DNA of 64,000 bases from Vicugna pacos (GCF_048564905.1 NC_133013.1:2926105-2990104), one strand, 5' to 3'; counted from the first letter of the stretch, positions 1 to 11,520 are shown. Translations and numbers: made by a program. The notes: generated by a model not told the origin, from the sequence alone.

Positions 1-1930
1 CTTCTTATAGCTAAATATTTTCTTTCATGTGGCGTATTTTAATGGACGGGTGACATGAGAGAGGTTAGTTCTATAACAGGCGTTACCCTGAAACAGAGGC
101 AACGGGTGAGTAACGAGAATGGCGTTTCAACGTCTTTGACTGCTAAGCTCCCGCCTCTCAGCCCTTCTCTCGATGAGTGAGGCTGTTTTCAAATGAGAAA
201 GAGATGCTCAGAGAATTACTTTCCAAACAGCGTAATCAAGTAGGAGCCTTGAAATTTCTGTCCAGTTGAGTTATATCTAGAAAGTCGTTTGATCTCTGTT
301 CCTTCAAAGATTCCAGAATATTGGCCAGACAGCCAACAAGTGCACAGGGCAAATGTGAGCCTGGGTACTGAGGACCCTCAGTTCCAACAGAGGTGCAGGA
401 CCAATGACCAATGGCCTTAGTGACAAGGTATAACAGAGTCCTTTCTGAAATGTCTGCTTCAGAGCTCAGAGTTCCTCCAGATTCAGACCCAGTGTTCCCC
501 CAGAGCCTCGTTTCACGTTGGGAAAGGCACCATCTTTGCGACCAGTGATCCAGTATGTCCCTGTCTACCTGATAACCCCATGTTATGTGGACTTCTCTCC
601 TTAGTAGTCATGGCTTTCCTTGCTCTGGAGGGAAAGTTAAGACCTGAGTAAACAGGGCTCCTCTCTCAAAATGACTTCTACTCTAACTTGGTCTCACCTG
701 CAAACAAAGAGCATGGTGCCTGGTGTCTGCACCAGCACCCCAATGTGGCCAAGTCAGAAAAAAGCCAGCAAACAATTGGTTGAGCCTTCACATAGGATGT
801 TTCTGGGGTGTGTGTGTATGTTTCTAAAATCTCTTCTCTTCTGCACACTCCTCAACCCTCTGATTTCCTTTGCATAATATCCACCCCCTCTCCCAATGCC
901 CAGTTACCAGATTTCCTTTCTGGAAGCAGCCATTCACACTGGCTACCCGGCCTCTGCACCTCCTGCCTATGCTGGGGAATCCTCCTCTTCTGCACATTAG
1001 TGGGAGGCAGAACAAACCCCCACATCTGTTCTGTGGAAGCTAGATACACCTGGTGGTTCCTTTCAGCATTCTCTGCAGCAAGATGCAGGCTCTGGCTATC
1101 TCAGATGCCCAGACTCTGAATTAGAATCAGGGAATCAGGGCAGCAGCAACAGTGATGGCTGGCAAATGATGCAGAGAGTACAAGTTGCCGGGAGTATTGG
1201 TCTGCTGGGGCTAACAAGATGCCACAGCCTGGTGGCTTGAAGATACTCATTTCTTGGGCGGGTAGGGAAGTCAAGACCAGGGTCCTCTCGAGGCCTCTCC
1301 TGGGCTTGCAGACGGCTGCTTTCTCTCGGTGTCTCACATGGTCTTTCTCTGAGCGCACATCTCTGGTGTCACCCCCTCTGCTAAGAAGGCCACTGTCCTC
1401 CAGGATCAGGGCCCCACCCTACGACCTCATGTAACCTTGGTTACTTCCTTAAAGGCTATGTCTCCACACACAGTCACATTGAGGGGGTAGGGTATGAATC
1501 TTGGAAGGACAGGATTCAGTCCACAACACTGGGCAAGGCCGCCCCCCACATCCAGTGCCCAGGCCAACCGGTGGCAGACGGTGCAGAGACCACTGCCCGG
1601 CCGGGTGGGCCCGCCCTGCCACATGGTGTGGGGCATGGTCCTGGCCAATAGCTCCAGTTCTAGCTCTCTGGCCCTTCTGGAGTGAATTCTTTTCAGTGTC
1701 ACCCAAGACACTGAACGAGGGAGTGATCTCGTACCCTCACCCTGCTCTAGACTTTATAACGGCAGCTGTCACTTTGAAGACCATCTTGATTTTCTCAGAC
1801 CCTGGACTTCAACTTAGCCATAAGCCACGCCCCCTCCCCAATTAAAAAACACTAAACAGGTTGGAAATCACGATTAGGCTCTAATTACGGAAATTTATAG
1901 AAACTAAATTAGGAAGAGCATTTGTCAAAG
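1..1930. other. Unassigned sequence, moderately GC-rich
   Basis: I recognise no gene or repeat here. Several short open frames occur on both strands (for example around 808-1119 and 1427-1711) but they overlap one another and show no domain, signal peptide or convincing splice context. A few CpG dinucleotides remain, but there is no island. Confidence 0.4.
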
Positions 1931-1939
1931 TGGGTGCCT

Positions 1940-2097
1940 GGGCAAACAGCATGGCTGTCACTTGGGCACTGAGTTGAGTCGCAAGTTCTCAGTCCCACTC
2001 CAGACCCTGGAAACTCAAAAGGCAGAGCCCAGGGAGCTGTTTGAGCAAGCCTCTGGGCTACGCTGACGCCCAGTCTAGTCTGAGAACGACTGCTTAA
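1940..2097 (-). mobile_element. MER5A-like DNA transposon relic (hAT-Charlie)
   Basis: The stretch reads like the complement of a MER5A non-autonomous hAT element. It has the phrase AAGTTCTCAGTCCCACTCCAG, then a degraded gaatcagaaactctgggg-type middle, and ends in GTCTGAGAACGACTGCTT, which resembles the MER5 terminal inverted repeat (GAGAACCACTG). It is a mammal-wide fossil of about 160 bp with no coding capacity. Confidence 0.6.
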
Positions 2098-2840
2098 GAG
2101 AAACCTGAAGTATAAACACTAGGGAGAGAAACCATAGCAGGAAAAAGCGTCACAGGCATCACCGTGAGCCTCCTTGTCCCGCATCCCCCCACCCCCTGTG
2201 CTGGCATCATGGTGCTGCTTATCTGTCTGAAACTTATCATGCATTCATGTGATTAGAAATGTGTCCTCTACATATTCAGGACTGTGATGTTGAGCGAAAG
2301 TGTGTCTATTTACCGCACCAACTGTAATTTAGCTACATGAAACTGTCACCCTGGGACCATCCTTCCACACAAAAACCTGAAGCACCTGCCGGGCAGTGAA
2401 GGACGTTTTCAGTGCTCATCAAAGGAAGCGGAACTTGTCACCGTGGCCACGGGCTCACGGGGCACGCTGCCTCTGTCCCTGGAACCCCGCACACCCTTCT
2501 GGTGCCCCCCCCTCAGTGAGAGACGTCTCCTGTGGGAACATGCGCCGGAAGACCATGAGTTTCTTCAGCAAAAACATATTTTCCCAGTTTGAAAATGGGT
2601 CCCACCCTGTGCTTGGTTTGGAGACCACAGGTTGGGAGAAGCAAGGGTTTCGCTCCTGCACCTTCAGGACCCCGTCCCTCCCAACCTCATCTACTGCCAC
2701 GTGGTTACGCACAGCCGCGAACGCTTGTGAACTCAGACTCCGGGAGATGACTGCGCGGCGGCTGAGGAAGCGAAGGCATGGGAGGCAAACTGACCAGCTG
2801 GCTTCCCGGCCATGACGCTCTCCCCTCCCTCTACGCTCTC
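2098..2840. other. Unassigned CpG-enriched sequence
   Basis: No gene or repeat was recognised. CpG density rises from about 2400, with eight CpGs in 2701-2760. An open frame of 139 codons on the + strand (2396-2815) reads through it. Its product is rich in Arg, Ser and Pro with no recognisable domain, and the frame probably exists because GC-rich DNA has few stop codons. Confidence 0.35.
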
Positions 2841-3196
2841 TGTGAGAAGAGCTCCACCCCAGAAACTATGCTCCAGGAAGGAGGTGATGAGCAGGAAATC
2901 TCAGAACAGACAGACCCTCGGGAGTTCCTCCCTGATGCAGGGAAAATTTCATCGAGGTTAAGAGGAATGTCACACCCTGTAAAATGCCCTGGCTGTTGGC
3001 ACCTCTTCTGCTCCATCCAATTTTTCTATAAAACCTCAAGACCCCTAAACCCTAAGACGGATCCAGTCTCTAAGGCGTGAGCCCATAGTGACCGCCCGCC
3101 TTTGCCTGGCAAAGCAACAAAGCTGTTCTTTTCAGACTCTCCCAAAACTCTGCATCACAACCCATCTGTCGGGGTGCAGAGGCCGGTTCTGCGGCA
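2841..3196 (+). mobile_element. Solo LTR, about 356 bp, class II-like
   Basis: The order of signals is that of a short retroviral LTR. It starts with TGTGAGAAG. A TATAAAA box lies near 3028. About 85 bp further on is a CAACAAAGC sequence at the place where such LTRs carry their polyadenylation signal, followed by a CTTTTCAGACTC U5-like stretch and a CA end near 3196. No internal retroviral sequence follows, so it is a solo LTR fossil. The ERV2/class II assignment rests on length and layout only. Both boundaries are judged by eye. Confidence 0.6.
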
Positions 3197-3430
3197 GCAG
3201 AAGGCTCTGGGAGCAGAGGCCCGTCCTCTCCGGAGGCCTCCGTGCCCCTGTCTGTGAGGCGGAGCTCATCGTTGTTCCCGTTTCACTGCGCGGGGTTAGG
3301 AGTCAAGGGTGCAGCCGCTCTCAGCCCCGGCGCATCCTGAGTCGAAGCCGCTGATTCGCACGAAGCCGGCTGTTGGGGTCGAGGCCCGGCTGGGAGGCCC
3401 TGGGGCGCGTTCTCCGGAGCTGCCTTTGGA
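3180..3430. promoter_or_regulatory. Small CpG-dense block (possible CpG island)
   Basis: From 3181 to 3420 I count 23 CpG dinucleotides in 240 bp, with GC content near two thirds. That is close to the number expected without CpG depletion and far above the rest of the window. CpG islands of this kind often mark promoters. The block starts at the end of the solo LTR and fades by about 3480. No start codon or splice site nearby makes a convincing first exon, so the promoter role is only a possibility. Confidence 0.5.
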
Positions 3431-3900
3431 GGCGCGGGGCATTCTGTGCTGGTTTAAAGGGGGAGGGAGTAAACATCCACATCAGGGGGCAGGGAGGGGA
3501 TGCCAAAGCTCTGCCCGCCCCCCACCCACGTGCTAAGTGAGGTCTGTATTCAAGAGAACCGTAAAAAGAAATAAGGACTAAATAAAATGGGCAGGGAAGA
3601 TCTGTGTGGAGGCCGGACCGGGTGGTTGAGGACCTGGAGGAAGAAATGCTGCCTGAGGCGAGCACTGGCTCCCGTTTGGAACACCTGCTCTCCCCTCGCT
3701 GAGGCTCCATCGAGCCCCTTAGACCCTCCTGGGCCTCTTTTCGTTTCTACACAAAAGAGGAACACAAGGAGATTTCTTAGTTTATTGCCAGGGTAGGATT
3801 CTAATTTTTAAAAAAGTAGCTAAAATGATTTCTTCCTTTTTTTTTGGTTTATAGGAAATCTATGGGCTACTGAAAAATCCTTTTGCCTAAAAACAAAGGG
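3431..3900. other. Unassigned flank of the CpG block
   Basis: GC content falls through this stretch and scattered CpGs continue to about 3720. A reverse-strand open frame of 129 codons (3321-3710) crosses the CpG block. It has low-complexity Arg/Ser-rich residues and no domain I recognise. Confidence 0.3.
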
Positions 3901-4030
3901 CATGAAAAACCTTTTGGAGGTGACGGATGTGTTTATTACTGTGACTTTGGTGATGGTGTCACAGGTGTGTGCATCTATCCCAAGTCATCAAGATGCACAC
4001 ATCAAATATGGGCAGTTTTCATTTTTAATA
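3900..4030 (+). mobile_element. Old L1 3' end (L1M)
   Basis: The text matches the last part of an old mammalian L1 3' untranslated region: GGTGACGGATGTGTTTATTAC, a GGTGATGGTGTCACAGGTGTG-like stretch and a final ATCAAATATGGGCAGTTTTC. It runs directly into the AT-rich tract that follows, which probably grew from its A-rich tail. Confidence 0.7.
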
Positions 4031-4155
4031 TATGTATAATAATATAATAAATATAATAAATAATAATATAATAAATGATACTAATATAACATAATAATTA
4101 ATATAATGTAATAATACAAAATATAATAATATAGTAAAATAATATAATTAAAATT
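4024..4155. repeat. AT-rich simple repeat (TAA/TAATA type)
   Basis: About 130 bp consist almost entirely of ATAATA, TAATAT and AATAAA units with no G or C for long runs. It follows the 3' end of an L1, so expansion of the L1 poly(A) tail is the likely origin. Confidence 0.9.
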
Positions 4156-4973
4156 TTGCCTCTCCATTTAGACATTTCCACTGGCAAGACTTTTATGGCA
4201 GAGTCTTTGTTGTTGTGTGCATGGGAAAGGAACTTATAACTATAAAATTTTAAATAACATATTAATTTAGAATCTCTTATCCTTATCCTTTAATCCTCAC
4301 TAATGTAGCTGTACAACGTTAGTTGTAGCCATGACACTTTTTCAATGGACAGTTCCAATCATTTTGTTCTATTTAGATGGATCGCTGCTCTACCAGTGTA
4401 GTTATTAATTCTTTCAGTTTGGTTTAATGAAAGCCATAGCTCTTCAAAAAGATGAGAAACTTAAATTCTCTTGTGAGTTGTTCAAGAAAGTAATCATTTC
4501 AAAGTTCTTGGCAAAAGCAGAAATGTTTCACTAAATGAGATATAAAGTACAGGCCATGTTCTACGTTTAAGTTAATAGAACTTTATTTTCATTAGAACAA
4601 GATGCTATGGAAACCAGACATCTCTTAGTATCAGATGTCTATTTTGGTAATGAGGCTTCTCAGTGATACATTTTCATGGTGCTTCATTTACGGGACCCTT
4701 TCATCAACAGAGGGATGTGCTGCATGCGTCGTTATGAAGACGATGCCATAGACTGATTGATGCGATCATCAGTGTTTAAAAAAAAAGCTGACATTCTCAG
4801 AATGAACAACTTCCGCTCAGGACACCATCAGCAAGGGTTTTCTAAAGCACTCATTAGAGCAATCTCCATCCTTACAGAGAAAGATGTAGATGTGATCAAA
4901 CAAGGAAATTAGTGGTACAGATGGTAGGAAAAGGGCACTTGGTCTTCTGTGAGTGCTCTTTGGGGTTTCATGT
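4156..4973. other. Unassigned sequence
   Basis: No gene, LTR or known repeat was recognised. The composition is ordinary AT-rich mammalian DNA with frequent stop codons in all frames. Confidence 0.4.
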
Positions 4974-4985
4974 GTTTGCTTTAGT

Positions 4986-5922
4986 ATTTTTTTAATTGAA
5001 ATAAAGCTGATTTACAATGTTGTGTTAATTTCTGGTGTACAGCGTAGTGATTCAGCCCTATACACATACACACATATTTGTTTTCATATTCTTTTTCATT
5101 ATAAGCCATTACAAGGTATTGAATATCATTTCCTGTGCTGTACAGTTGGACTTTGCTGTTTATCTATTTTATATATAGTAGTTAGTATCTGCAAATCCTG
5201 AACTCCCAATTCATCCCTCCCAACTACCTTTCCCCCCAGTAACCGTAAGTTTGTTTTCTACGTCTGTGAGTCTGTCTCTGTTTTGTAAATAACTTGATTC
5301 ATGCCTTTTTTTGTTTTGTTTTTTCAGATTCCACCTATAAGTGATCTTATATAGTATTCCTCTTTCTCGTTCTGGCTTACTTCACTTAGAATGAGAATCT
5401 CCAGGTCCATCCAAGTTGCTGCAAATGACATTATTTTATTCTTTTTTATGGCTGAGTAGCGTTCTATTGGAGATATGTATATATCTCCTCCACAACTTCT
5501 TTATGCAGTCACCTGTCAATGGACATTTAGGCTGCTTTCATGTCTTGGCTATTGTAAATTGTGTTGCTATGAACATTGGGGTGCATATGTCTTTTTGAAT
5601 TAAAGTTCCCTCTGGATATATGCCCAAGAGTGAGATCGTTGGATCATGAGGTAAATCTATGTTTAGTTTTTTGAGGACTCTCCATACTGATTTCCATAGT
5701 GGCTGCACCAAACTGCATTCCCACCAGCAGTGTAGGAGGGCTCCCTTTTCTCCACAGCCTCTCCAGCATTTGTCATTTGTGGACTTTTGAATGATGGCCA
5801 TTCTGACTGGTGTGAGGTGATATTTCATGGTAGTTTTGATCTGCATTTCTCTGATAATTAGCAATACTGAGCATTTTTTTTCATGTGCCTATTGGCCATT
5901 TGTACGTCTTCATTGGAGAAAT
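4986..5922 (-). mobile_element. 5'-truncated LINE-1, artiodactyl/camelid type
   Basis: This is a reverse-strand L1. The 3' UTR end is at the left (TTTACAATGTTGTGTTAATTT, then GGTATTGAATATCATTTCC). The 3' end of ORF2 runs to the right, with the phrases TGGCTGAGTAGCG, TGGACATTTAGGCTGC and TCCCACCAGCAGTGTAGG. A 12-bp direct repeat flanks it: GTTTGCTTTAGT at 4974-4985 and GTTTGTTTTAGT at 5923-5934, as expected of target-primed insertion. About 940 bp of a 6-kb element remain. A reverse-strand open frame (5538-5864) is the C-terminal part of ORF2p, with the [20 protein letters not shown] zinc-knuckle region. Confidence 0.92.
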
Positions 5923-5934
5923 GTTTGTTTTAGT

Positions 5935-7395
5935 CATTGAAAAAGCATTGGAAAGAATGACTTCCCAGCTTTGCTAAGGAAGTGAACCAGCAGGTGCATT
6001 CTAGTGCAGATAAGGACATGAGGGTGGGCTGCTGTCTTTGTTAGAATAACCTCGGGCAGAGGCAGTGGGAAGAACCCACCTTCCTCGCCAGCCTCCTTCG
6101 GAGGCTTCTGCCTCCACTCTTGTTACCCATTGGCCCATGTGCTCACGTGTTCATTTCTTCTACAAACAATTGTTGAGCACCTCCCAGCTCTAGGCCTTGG
6201 GCACTGGGGACAAGCAGTGCAAAAACCCAAATCAGGGGCTCCCACCCTAGTCACTGAAATTGTCAGAGAGTAAAAGTACTCTCTCCGGAACTGAAACGAT
6301 GCGCTGCCCCTGACTGTGGCGTGGGTGGCTGCGACAGCTCCCTGCTGGCCCAGTGACATTGCCTGGCTGCATGCCAGCCCCCAACCCATGCACAGAGCTG
6401 GGCAACCTGGTGCTGAGACCGCCCACTCGTTTCTGAAGAGCCAAATACCAAGAGTCTGGGGCGGGCAGTCCAGGAGAGTCAGTATTGGCCCTTTGACTAA
6501 AACTGAAAAAAAAAAATTAGAGCTGGCAAGGGCCTTAGAGAGCTTCTCCAAACTCCTCATTTGCACAGAAGATTTTAGACACTCCTAGCGTTCAACAGTT
6601 TTGAAAGACTACTGGAGCTTCAGAAGCTTATAAACCCCAAAGGACTGCTGAGTTATTTCACACAGATGCATTTAGATCCGTGGAGCCTCCCGGGGCCTCC
6701 CCGACCCTGCGGCGCAGAGGCTGTCCCCGTTGGGAGGCTCCATGTGCACACTCCTGTTGGCCGCTGAGGAGTGGAGGACCCCAGCACCCCTGTCCTATCT
6801 CCTTGGGGACCACCCTCTGCTGGCACTCTGGCACCCTCTGCACAGGCAGGACCCCCTTGCTGTCTGCCCTCAGTGAGCATGCTTTTATCCAGCCTTCTCT
6901 AGCAACTCTGACAGCCCGCGTGAGTCCAAAAGACACTGAGCTCAATATCTCCTTGTAAAGACAGCTCTCATTTCTCTGTTTCCCATATTTAAAATGCACA
7001 AAAGCCACCCCATGGGAAGGAAGGGATTTGTGTCCCATCTTTGGGAATGACCTGTGCTCTCCTGAATAAAGCTGAGCGCGCACCAGCGCGTGTCTCCTCT
7101 GCAGAACTCCAGCGCTGACTGTCCCGTTTCTGCATTTGACACACACTGTGTGTCGCTACAAAGAGCAGGCATGAGGGCTCTGCTTATCTCATTTCACCCG
7201 CAGGCTTGCTTCAGGTACAGCTGGCAGTCAGATTCAAAAGCAGAAGAAAGGGTAACATCAGGAATTTTTAGGATCTTAGGTACAACAGATGAGAAGATGG
7301 GCTAATATATCAAAGTCTGGTAAGGTCAGGAGATGAAACCACATACATATATAAACGCTTAGCACATGCTTCCAACCCCTCAGTGAGTAATTGCT
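5935..7395. other. Unassigned sequence; possible old dispersed repeat near 6150-6225
   Basis: Around 6150-6225 the phrase CAATTGTTGAGCACCTCCCAG followed by GGCACTGGGGACAAGCAGTG resembles the start of a common old mammalian repeat. The rest is unassigned. Two reverse-strand frames (6123-6566, 147 codons; 6658-7146, 162 codons) are the longest in the window but show no domain, and other open frames overlap them. Confidence 0.35.
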
Positions 7396-7399
7396 TTAG

Positions 7400-7980
7400 A
7401 ATAGATGAATCCTTGCAACTGCATGGTTGGACCCTGAGGGCATTATGCTAATTGAAATAAATTCGATAGAGAAAGACAAATACTGTGTGAGCTCACTTAG
7501 ATGTGAAATCCAAAGAAAGAAAGAAGTAAACTCATAGAAAAAGAGATTAGATTTGTGGTTACCAGAGGCAGGGCTGGGGGGATTGATCGGAGGAAGGTGG
7601 TCAAAAAATACGACCTTCTAGTTATAAGACAAATAATACTGGGGTGTAATGTATACCATGATGACTGTGGCTAGCGCTGCTGTGTGGTGTATTTGAAAGT
7701 TGATAAGAGAGCAGATCCTAAAAGTTCTCATTACAAGGAAACACGTTTTTCTTTTTTGCGTCTATATGAGATGATGGATGTTAACTAAACTTAGGTGGTA
7801 GCCACGTCACAATACGTTTCACAAGCCATTATGCTGGACCCCTTAAGCTTATACTGTGCTGTTTGTCAATTATATCTCAATAAAATGGAAAGAAAAAAAA
7901 AGATGACTAAGTACTTCTGAGGCTCTAATATATAGCATGAAGACCATAGCTAATCATATTGTATTGTATAATTGTGATGC
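7400..7980 (+). mobile_element. LINE-1 3' end (L1MA-like) plus a second 3' UTR piece
   Basis: The plus-strand text carries the L1 3' UTR series: TACTGTGTGAGCTCACTTAG, GGTTACCAGAGGCAGGG, GATGGATGTTAACTAAACTT and a final GTCAATTATATCTCAATAAA with an A-rich tail at about 7893. A further piece (7925-7980, CTAATATATAGCATGAAGACC) resembles another segment of the L1 3' UTR and may be a separate fragment. No ORF2 coding capacity remains. Confidence 0.85.
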
Positions 7981-8154
7981 AGGAAAACGGGTGTGGGGCA
8001 TGAGGAGGGCCGTGTCCCAAAGAATGGATAAAAACCTGCTGCATCTCATCTTCCACAGTATCTACCATATAGATGAGAGCGTTGGACCAGCCTGGGCAGC
8101 CTTGTGTAAAGGATTTTTATTCAATCACGCACTTTGTGAATTTAGGTATCCCTG

Positions 8155-9350
8155 ATGTAGGCAGATAGGGTAGGGGATCCCCGGAAGAAAAGATTCAGAC
8201 TAGGCTCCTCTTTTCTCGACGTAAGAGAAACCACTTTGGCCTAAGTCATTTTGTGATCTAAGCCTGGCTGCCATACTTGCCTTTGAGCAGGTCTCAGTAA
8301 TTAATGATCAAAGAAATGCTGGAACAGAAAAAAAAAGGGAGGGCTGTCAAACAATAGTGCAGGGATGAAGCAGAGTCCTAGCTCCTCCTCGAATGATACA
8401 CATCAAAATATATCCTTGAGTTCTGCAGGCGCCAAGGCCCCCACCTAGGTGGAGGACAGAATGTGTTACCAAAAAATCAGCCTCTGCACACTGAAAAATG
8501 AATTCAAACTTGGAGGCAAAGTTTAGGAGCAAAGAAAAAAGCAGCTGCATTGCTTTGCTGGACAAAGGGTAGTCATAGCAGCTGGTGCCTTAGAAACTAT
8601 GAATCCGTGTTTGATTGAGACGCGGTGATTACATAGGTAAACGGGACAGGGTGCAGCAGTGGTATCAGTCAACAAACTTCTTTTACAAGAGATCAGCAGG
8701 CATCAAGAGAACTTCAGGTGGTCCACCAAGGGGCCATCTGCCCTTGACCTCTCCTATCTTGATCTAATCCATCTGGCATCCTGGGGGCTTCTGGAAGATC
8801 TGATCATTTTCCTAAGTTTATCATTCTGTGACCTTCTTCCTGGAGCATAGCTTCTGGTTTTAGGTGCAAATTATTTAGGGTGAGGCATAAACCACAGGGT
8901 TGGGGTTGCCATGCACGTAATCAGTCAGACCAATCAAACAGCAGTAGTAGCAGAAGGGAAAACAGGTTAGTCAGAAAGAATTTTAAGAAAACAAGCTAAT
9001 CAATGATAGTATATTCTTCGAGCTGCCTTAGCCTCAGGGAAGTCATTATGACTCCTTCGAATGATGACATTGACCCTCCTGACTCCAATCAACTAAAGCT
9101 TGGACTCTGTTGGCCTTTGCACCAATTCTATGCTGAATTCTCCTCTGCTGAAGCCCCTTCGTGAGTATGCATGTACCCTTAGCTTAAAACTTCCCCAAAT
9201 TTGTTATTGGGAAGATGCTGCTCTGGGTAGGATTCCCGGTTTCCTCCTTATTTGCTGCAAGTAATAAATCCTCCCTTCTCCTGCTCTTTGTCTTGGTTGT
9301 GTCTCCTGATTCAACACCCACCAAAAGGTGAACCTTGTTTTTGGGTAACA
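8155..9350 (+). mobile_element. LTR-bearing interval, same family as the LTR at 57870-58438
   Basis: The right end has the LTR layout: an AATAAATCC polyadenylation signal near 9264, then a TTGTCTTGGTTGTGTCTCC U5-like stretch and a terminal TTTTTGGGTAACA. The LTR at 57870-58438 ends in TTTGTTTGGTAACA. A second shared part lies near 8379-8450 (GAGTTCTGCAGGCGCC and GGCCCCCACCTAGGTGG, against GAGTTCTTCTGCAGG and GGCCCCCACCCAGGCGG in the other copy). The interval is longer than its relative, so the middle (about 8590-8880) may be a separate insertion. It is a fossil; the start is uncertain. Confidence 0.5.
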
Positions 9351-9469
9351 CTGCTTTGGTTTATTGTATGTTAGCTCAACAGTTTAACTCTCAAAAATAA
9401 TTCTTACTTTAAATACTGAGTTGACATTTAAAAATCTCCCTTCTGTGTCTCCTATAGAAGGAAAAAGTA

Positions 9470-9675
9470 AAACTGACACTTGTTGAGGGTCTGCTGTATT
9501 TTGTACATGATCTCATCCGTGTTTACATTGACTTGGTGATTGTGGGCGTTATTATTCATCTTAACATGTGAGGACATTGACACTCAGGGTGATTAAATGA
9601 ACTGCCCAAGGTCACATATTAAATGTCTGAATTTGAATTCAAAACTATGTGTTGGATCTCAAAGTCTAGACTAGT
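9470..9675 (+). mobile_element. MIR SINE relic
   Basis: The plus strand follows the MIR consensus: ACTTGTTGAGGGTCTGCTG, GATCTCATCCGTG, a degraded tattattatccc block, CTCAGGGTGATTAAATGAAC, CTGCCCAAGGTCACA and a final ATTTGAATTCAAAACT. MIR is a tRNA-derived SINE that stopped moving before the placental orders split. Confidence 0.85.
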
Positions 9676-9906
9676 CTGAGTTCTGTGGCCCCAGGATCCA
9701 ACGGGATGCTTTTCCAGCATAATAAAATGGCAGTATAAATATTCAAGAGTCGTTATCTAATATTTACGTGCTTTATGAGAAAGGGGACTATTTAGAGCAA
9801 TATTTATTATAGCACCTAGGTATAAATATCTATTGAACAACAAATATATAAAATCAGTTGTGTTAAGTCCCATCAGGGATATGGGATTTACAATCTGATG
9901 TCCGTA

Positions 9907-10245
9907 TGTTATCAGAGGATATAGGTTCTTGTCTTGCACAGGAAGGAATTCAAGAGTGAGCCATGGTAAAGAGAAAGTAGATTTATTCAGGGAGATACAT
10001 ACTCCATGGACAGAGTGAGGGCAGTCTCAAAAGGTGAGAGGTGGCCCTGAGGTGTGCATGTTGCTAGTTCTCATAGGCTGGGTAATTTTATATGCTAATG
10101 AGTGGGAGGATTATTCCAACAGTTTTGGGGAAGGGGAATTCCAGGTATTTGGCCCTATGTCCACTTTTTGGCTTTTTCTGGTTAGGCTGGGAACTGTCAT
10201 GGCACCTGTGGGTCTGTCGTTTGTCATGCTGATGTATTACGATGA
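9907..10245 (-). mobile_element. Solo LTR, reverse strand, related to the LTR at 57259
   Basis: Read on the reverse strand, this interval carries GTGCCATGACAGTTCCCAG, then CCAAAAAGTGG, TGGAATAATCC, a CTGAATAAATCTACTTTC polyadenylation region and an end in CTGATAACA. The LTR beginning at 57259 has the same order: GGCCATGACAGCTCCCAG, TCAAAAAGTGGCTGTGG and CTAAATAAATCTACCTTTAC. A 145-codon open frame (10034-10471, +) runs antisense through it and is not a gene. This is an ERV1-like fossil whose right boundary is approximate. Confidence 0.7.
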
Positions 10246-11128
10246 CTGTGTAATGAGCCTCAAGGTCCACTGGAAGTCAAATCTTCAGCCATCCTGGGCC
10301 AAGCTGGTTCTAACCGGTTTATGTTGTATCCTCAATTGCTGTGTTATTCTTTTCCTGGTTGTGCCCTGCCCCCTTCCCTCCTATCTCACCAAGGTCAAAC
10401 AACTGTTTGATGTAAGGATCCTAGAAGTGCCTTCAGGTATAATCTGCTTAAATAATGAGAATAAGGTATGAGAATTTGAGATAGCATCCGCTTGAAATGG
10501 TGATGACAGCCTTCAAGGGCACAGGGGATATGGCCTGGGTCTTGCAGGATTTAGGAGGCAGAAGAAGAGTGGTCACTTTCCGTGGTCTCAGGACAAACTC
10601 CATAAGCTTGGAATGTGGAACAAGACCACAGTACAGATAATGAGCAGCCCTTCTCCTTTAAAAGCCCACAGTTGTAGGTCCATAGCTTCTTGAATATCTG
10701 CCTATAGGGTTCAATGTGTTTAAGGAGGCTTCCAACAGTTCTGGCTCTGGCTGTCACAGAACTTCTGGTTGAAGTGCAAATGGCCGCAGCCCAGCCTGTG
10801 CAACATCATTTCCATAAGAAAACAAATGTTTGCAGTCTGCTTCCAACTCCTGATTCCAACTGATTTCTCCTCTCTGTACCTTCAAAATAATTTTAAAAAT
10901 TAGTTTTAGATCTTTAAACTGAGATACAGTGGTTATTACACAATGAGAAATGTGTGTTATATATTGTGTTTGTAAAACTACTTTCAATTTTGCCTTCTTT
11001 GGTTCAGTGGGGACATCTCCGTGTGAACCCAAATTCACTCTGAAAACTCCTGTGGTAATTGGACAGAAATACTGCCTTTGACTCACACAGTCCTAGTAAA
11101 CAAATACATTAAAAAAAAAGCATATTAA
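10246..11128. other. Unassigned sequence
   Basis: It lies between two LTR relics. I recognise no retroviral protein region, host exon or known repeat. A 110-codon reverse-strand frame (10754-11086) has no recognisable domain. Confidence 0.35.
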
Positions 11129-11520
11129 TGGGATTCAGGACTCACTACTCCACAATATGGCGCTTGGCAATTTGAATATTTTAAGTCAACTGAGTTTGAG
11201 AATTTCCCCTACCTGTCATCCCTGCAGCAGGTCATAAAATTTCCCTGTACCTGGAGGAAAGAAGCATCCTTATCTCTAAGACAGGGACACCAAGAAGAAT
11301 CCAAAGGAACAGGGCTTGCTAAGTTTCCCCCAAGACACTACCCTTAGTTCATATCCTTTTGTCTTATTAGATCTTTCCACAAATTTTCACTCTTCATCAA
11401 ACCTAGCGCAAAAACACTCAGGCTTAACTGTTTCTTTAGGTCTCCATTTCCTAAGAAGACTCCCCTGAGCCACATGACTCATACTAAATAAGTTTGTGGA
11501 CTTTTCGTAATTTGCCTTAT
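11129..11520 (+). mobile_element. LTR relic, MER41-like group
   Basis: It begins TGGGATTCAGGACTCACTAC, close to the LTR at 12839 (TGGGTTCAGGACACGCTACC). Both continue with a related nnGGCAnnTTGAAT phrase, so they look like members of one ERV1 LTR group. The 3' part differs from the other copy. The right end is uncertain. It is a fossil with no internal retroviral sequence next to it. Confidence 0.55.

Noticed and set aside
2396-2815. Forward open frame of 139 codons in CpG-enriched DNA
   Set aside because: GC-rich sequence has few stop codons. No domain, and frames on the opposite strand are equally open.
6123-6566. Reverse-strand open frame of 147 codons
   Set aside because: Three reverse frames and one forward frame overlap here. 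The product has no recognisable family and part of it runs through a likely old repeat.
6658-7146. Reverse-strand open frame of 162 codons, the longest in the window
   Set aside because: No domain, repeated motif or splice context. A second reverse frame overlaps it in another phase (6942-7172) and forward frames also overlap it. Length is within what chance allows in 64 kb.
10034-10471. Forward open frame of 145 codons with hydrophobic stretches
   Set aside because: It runs antisense through a solo LTR (9907-10245), so the apparent membrane-like segments come from LTR sequence.
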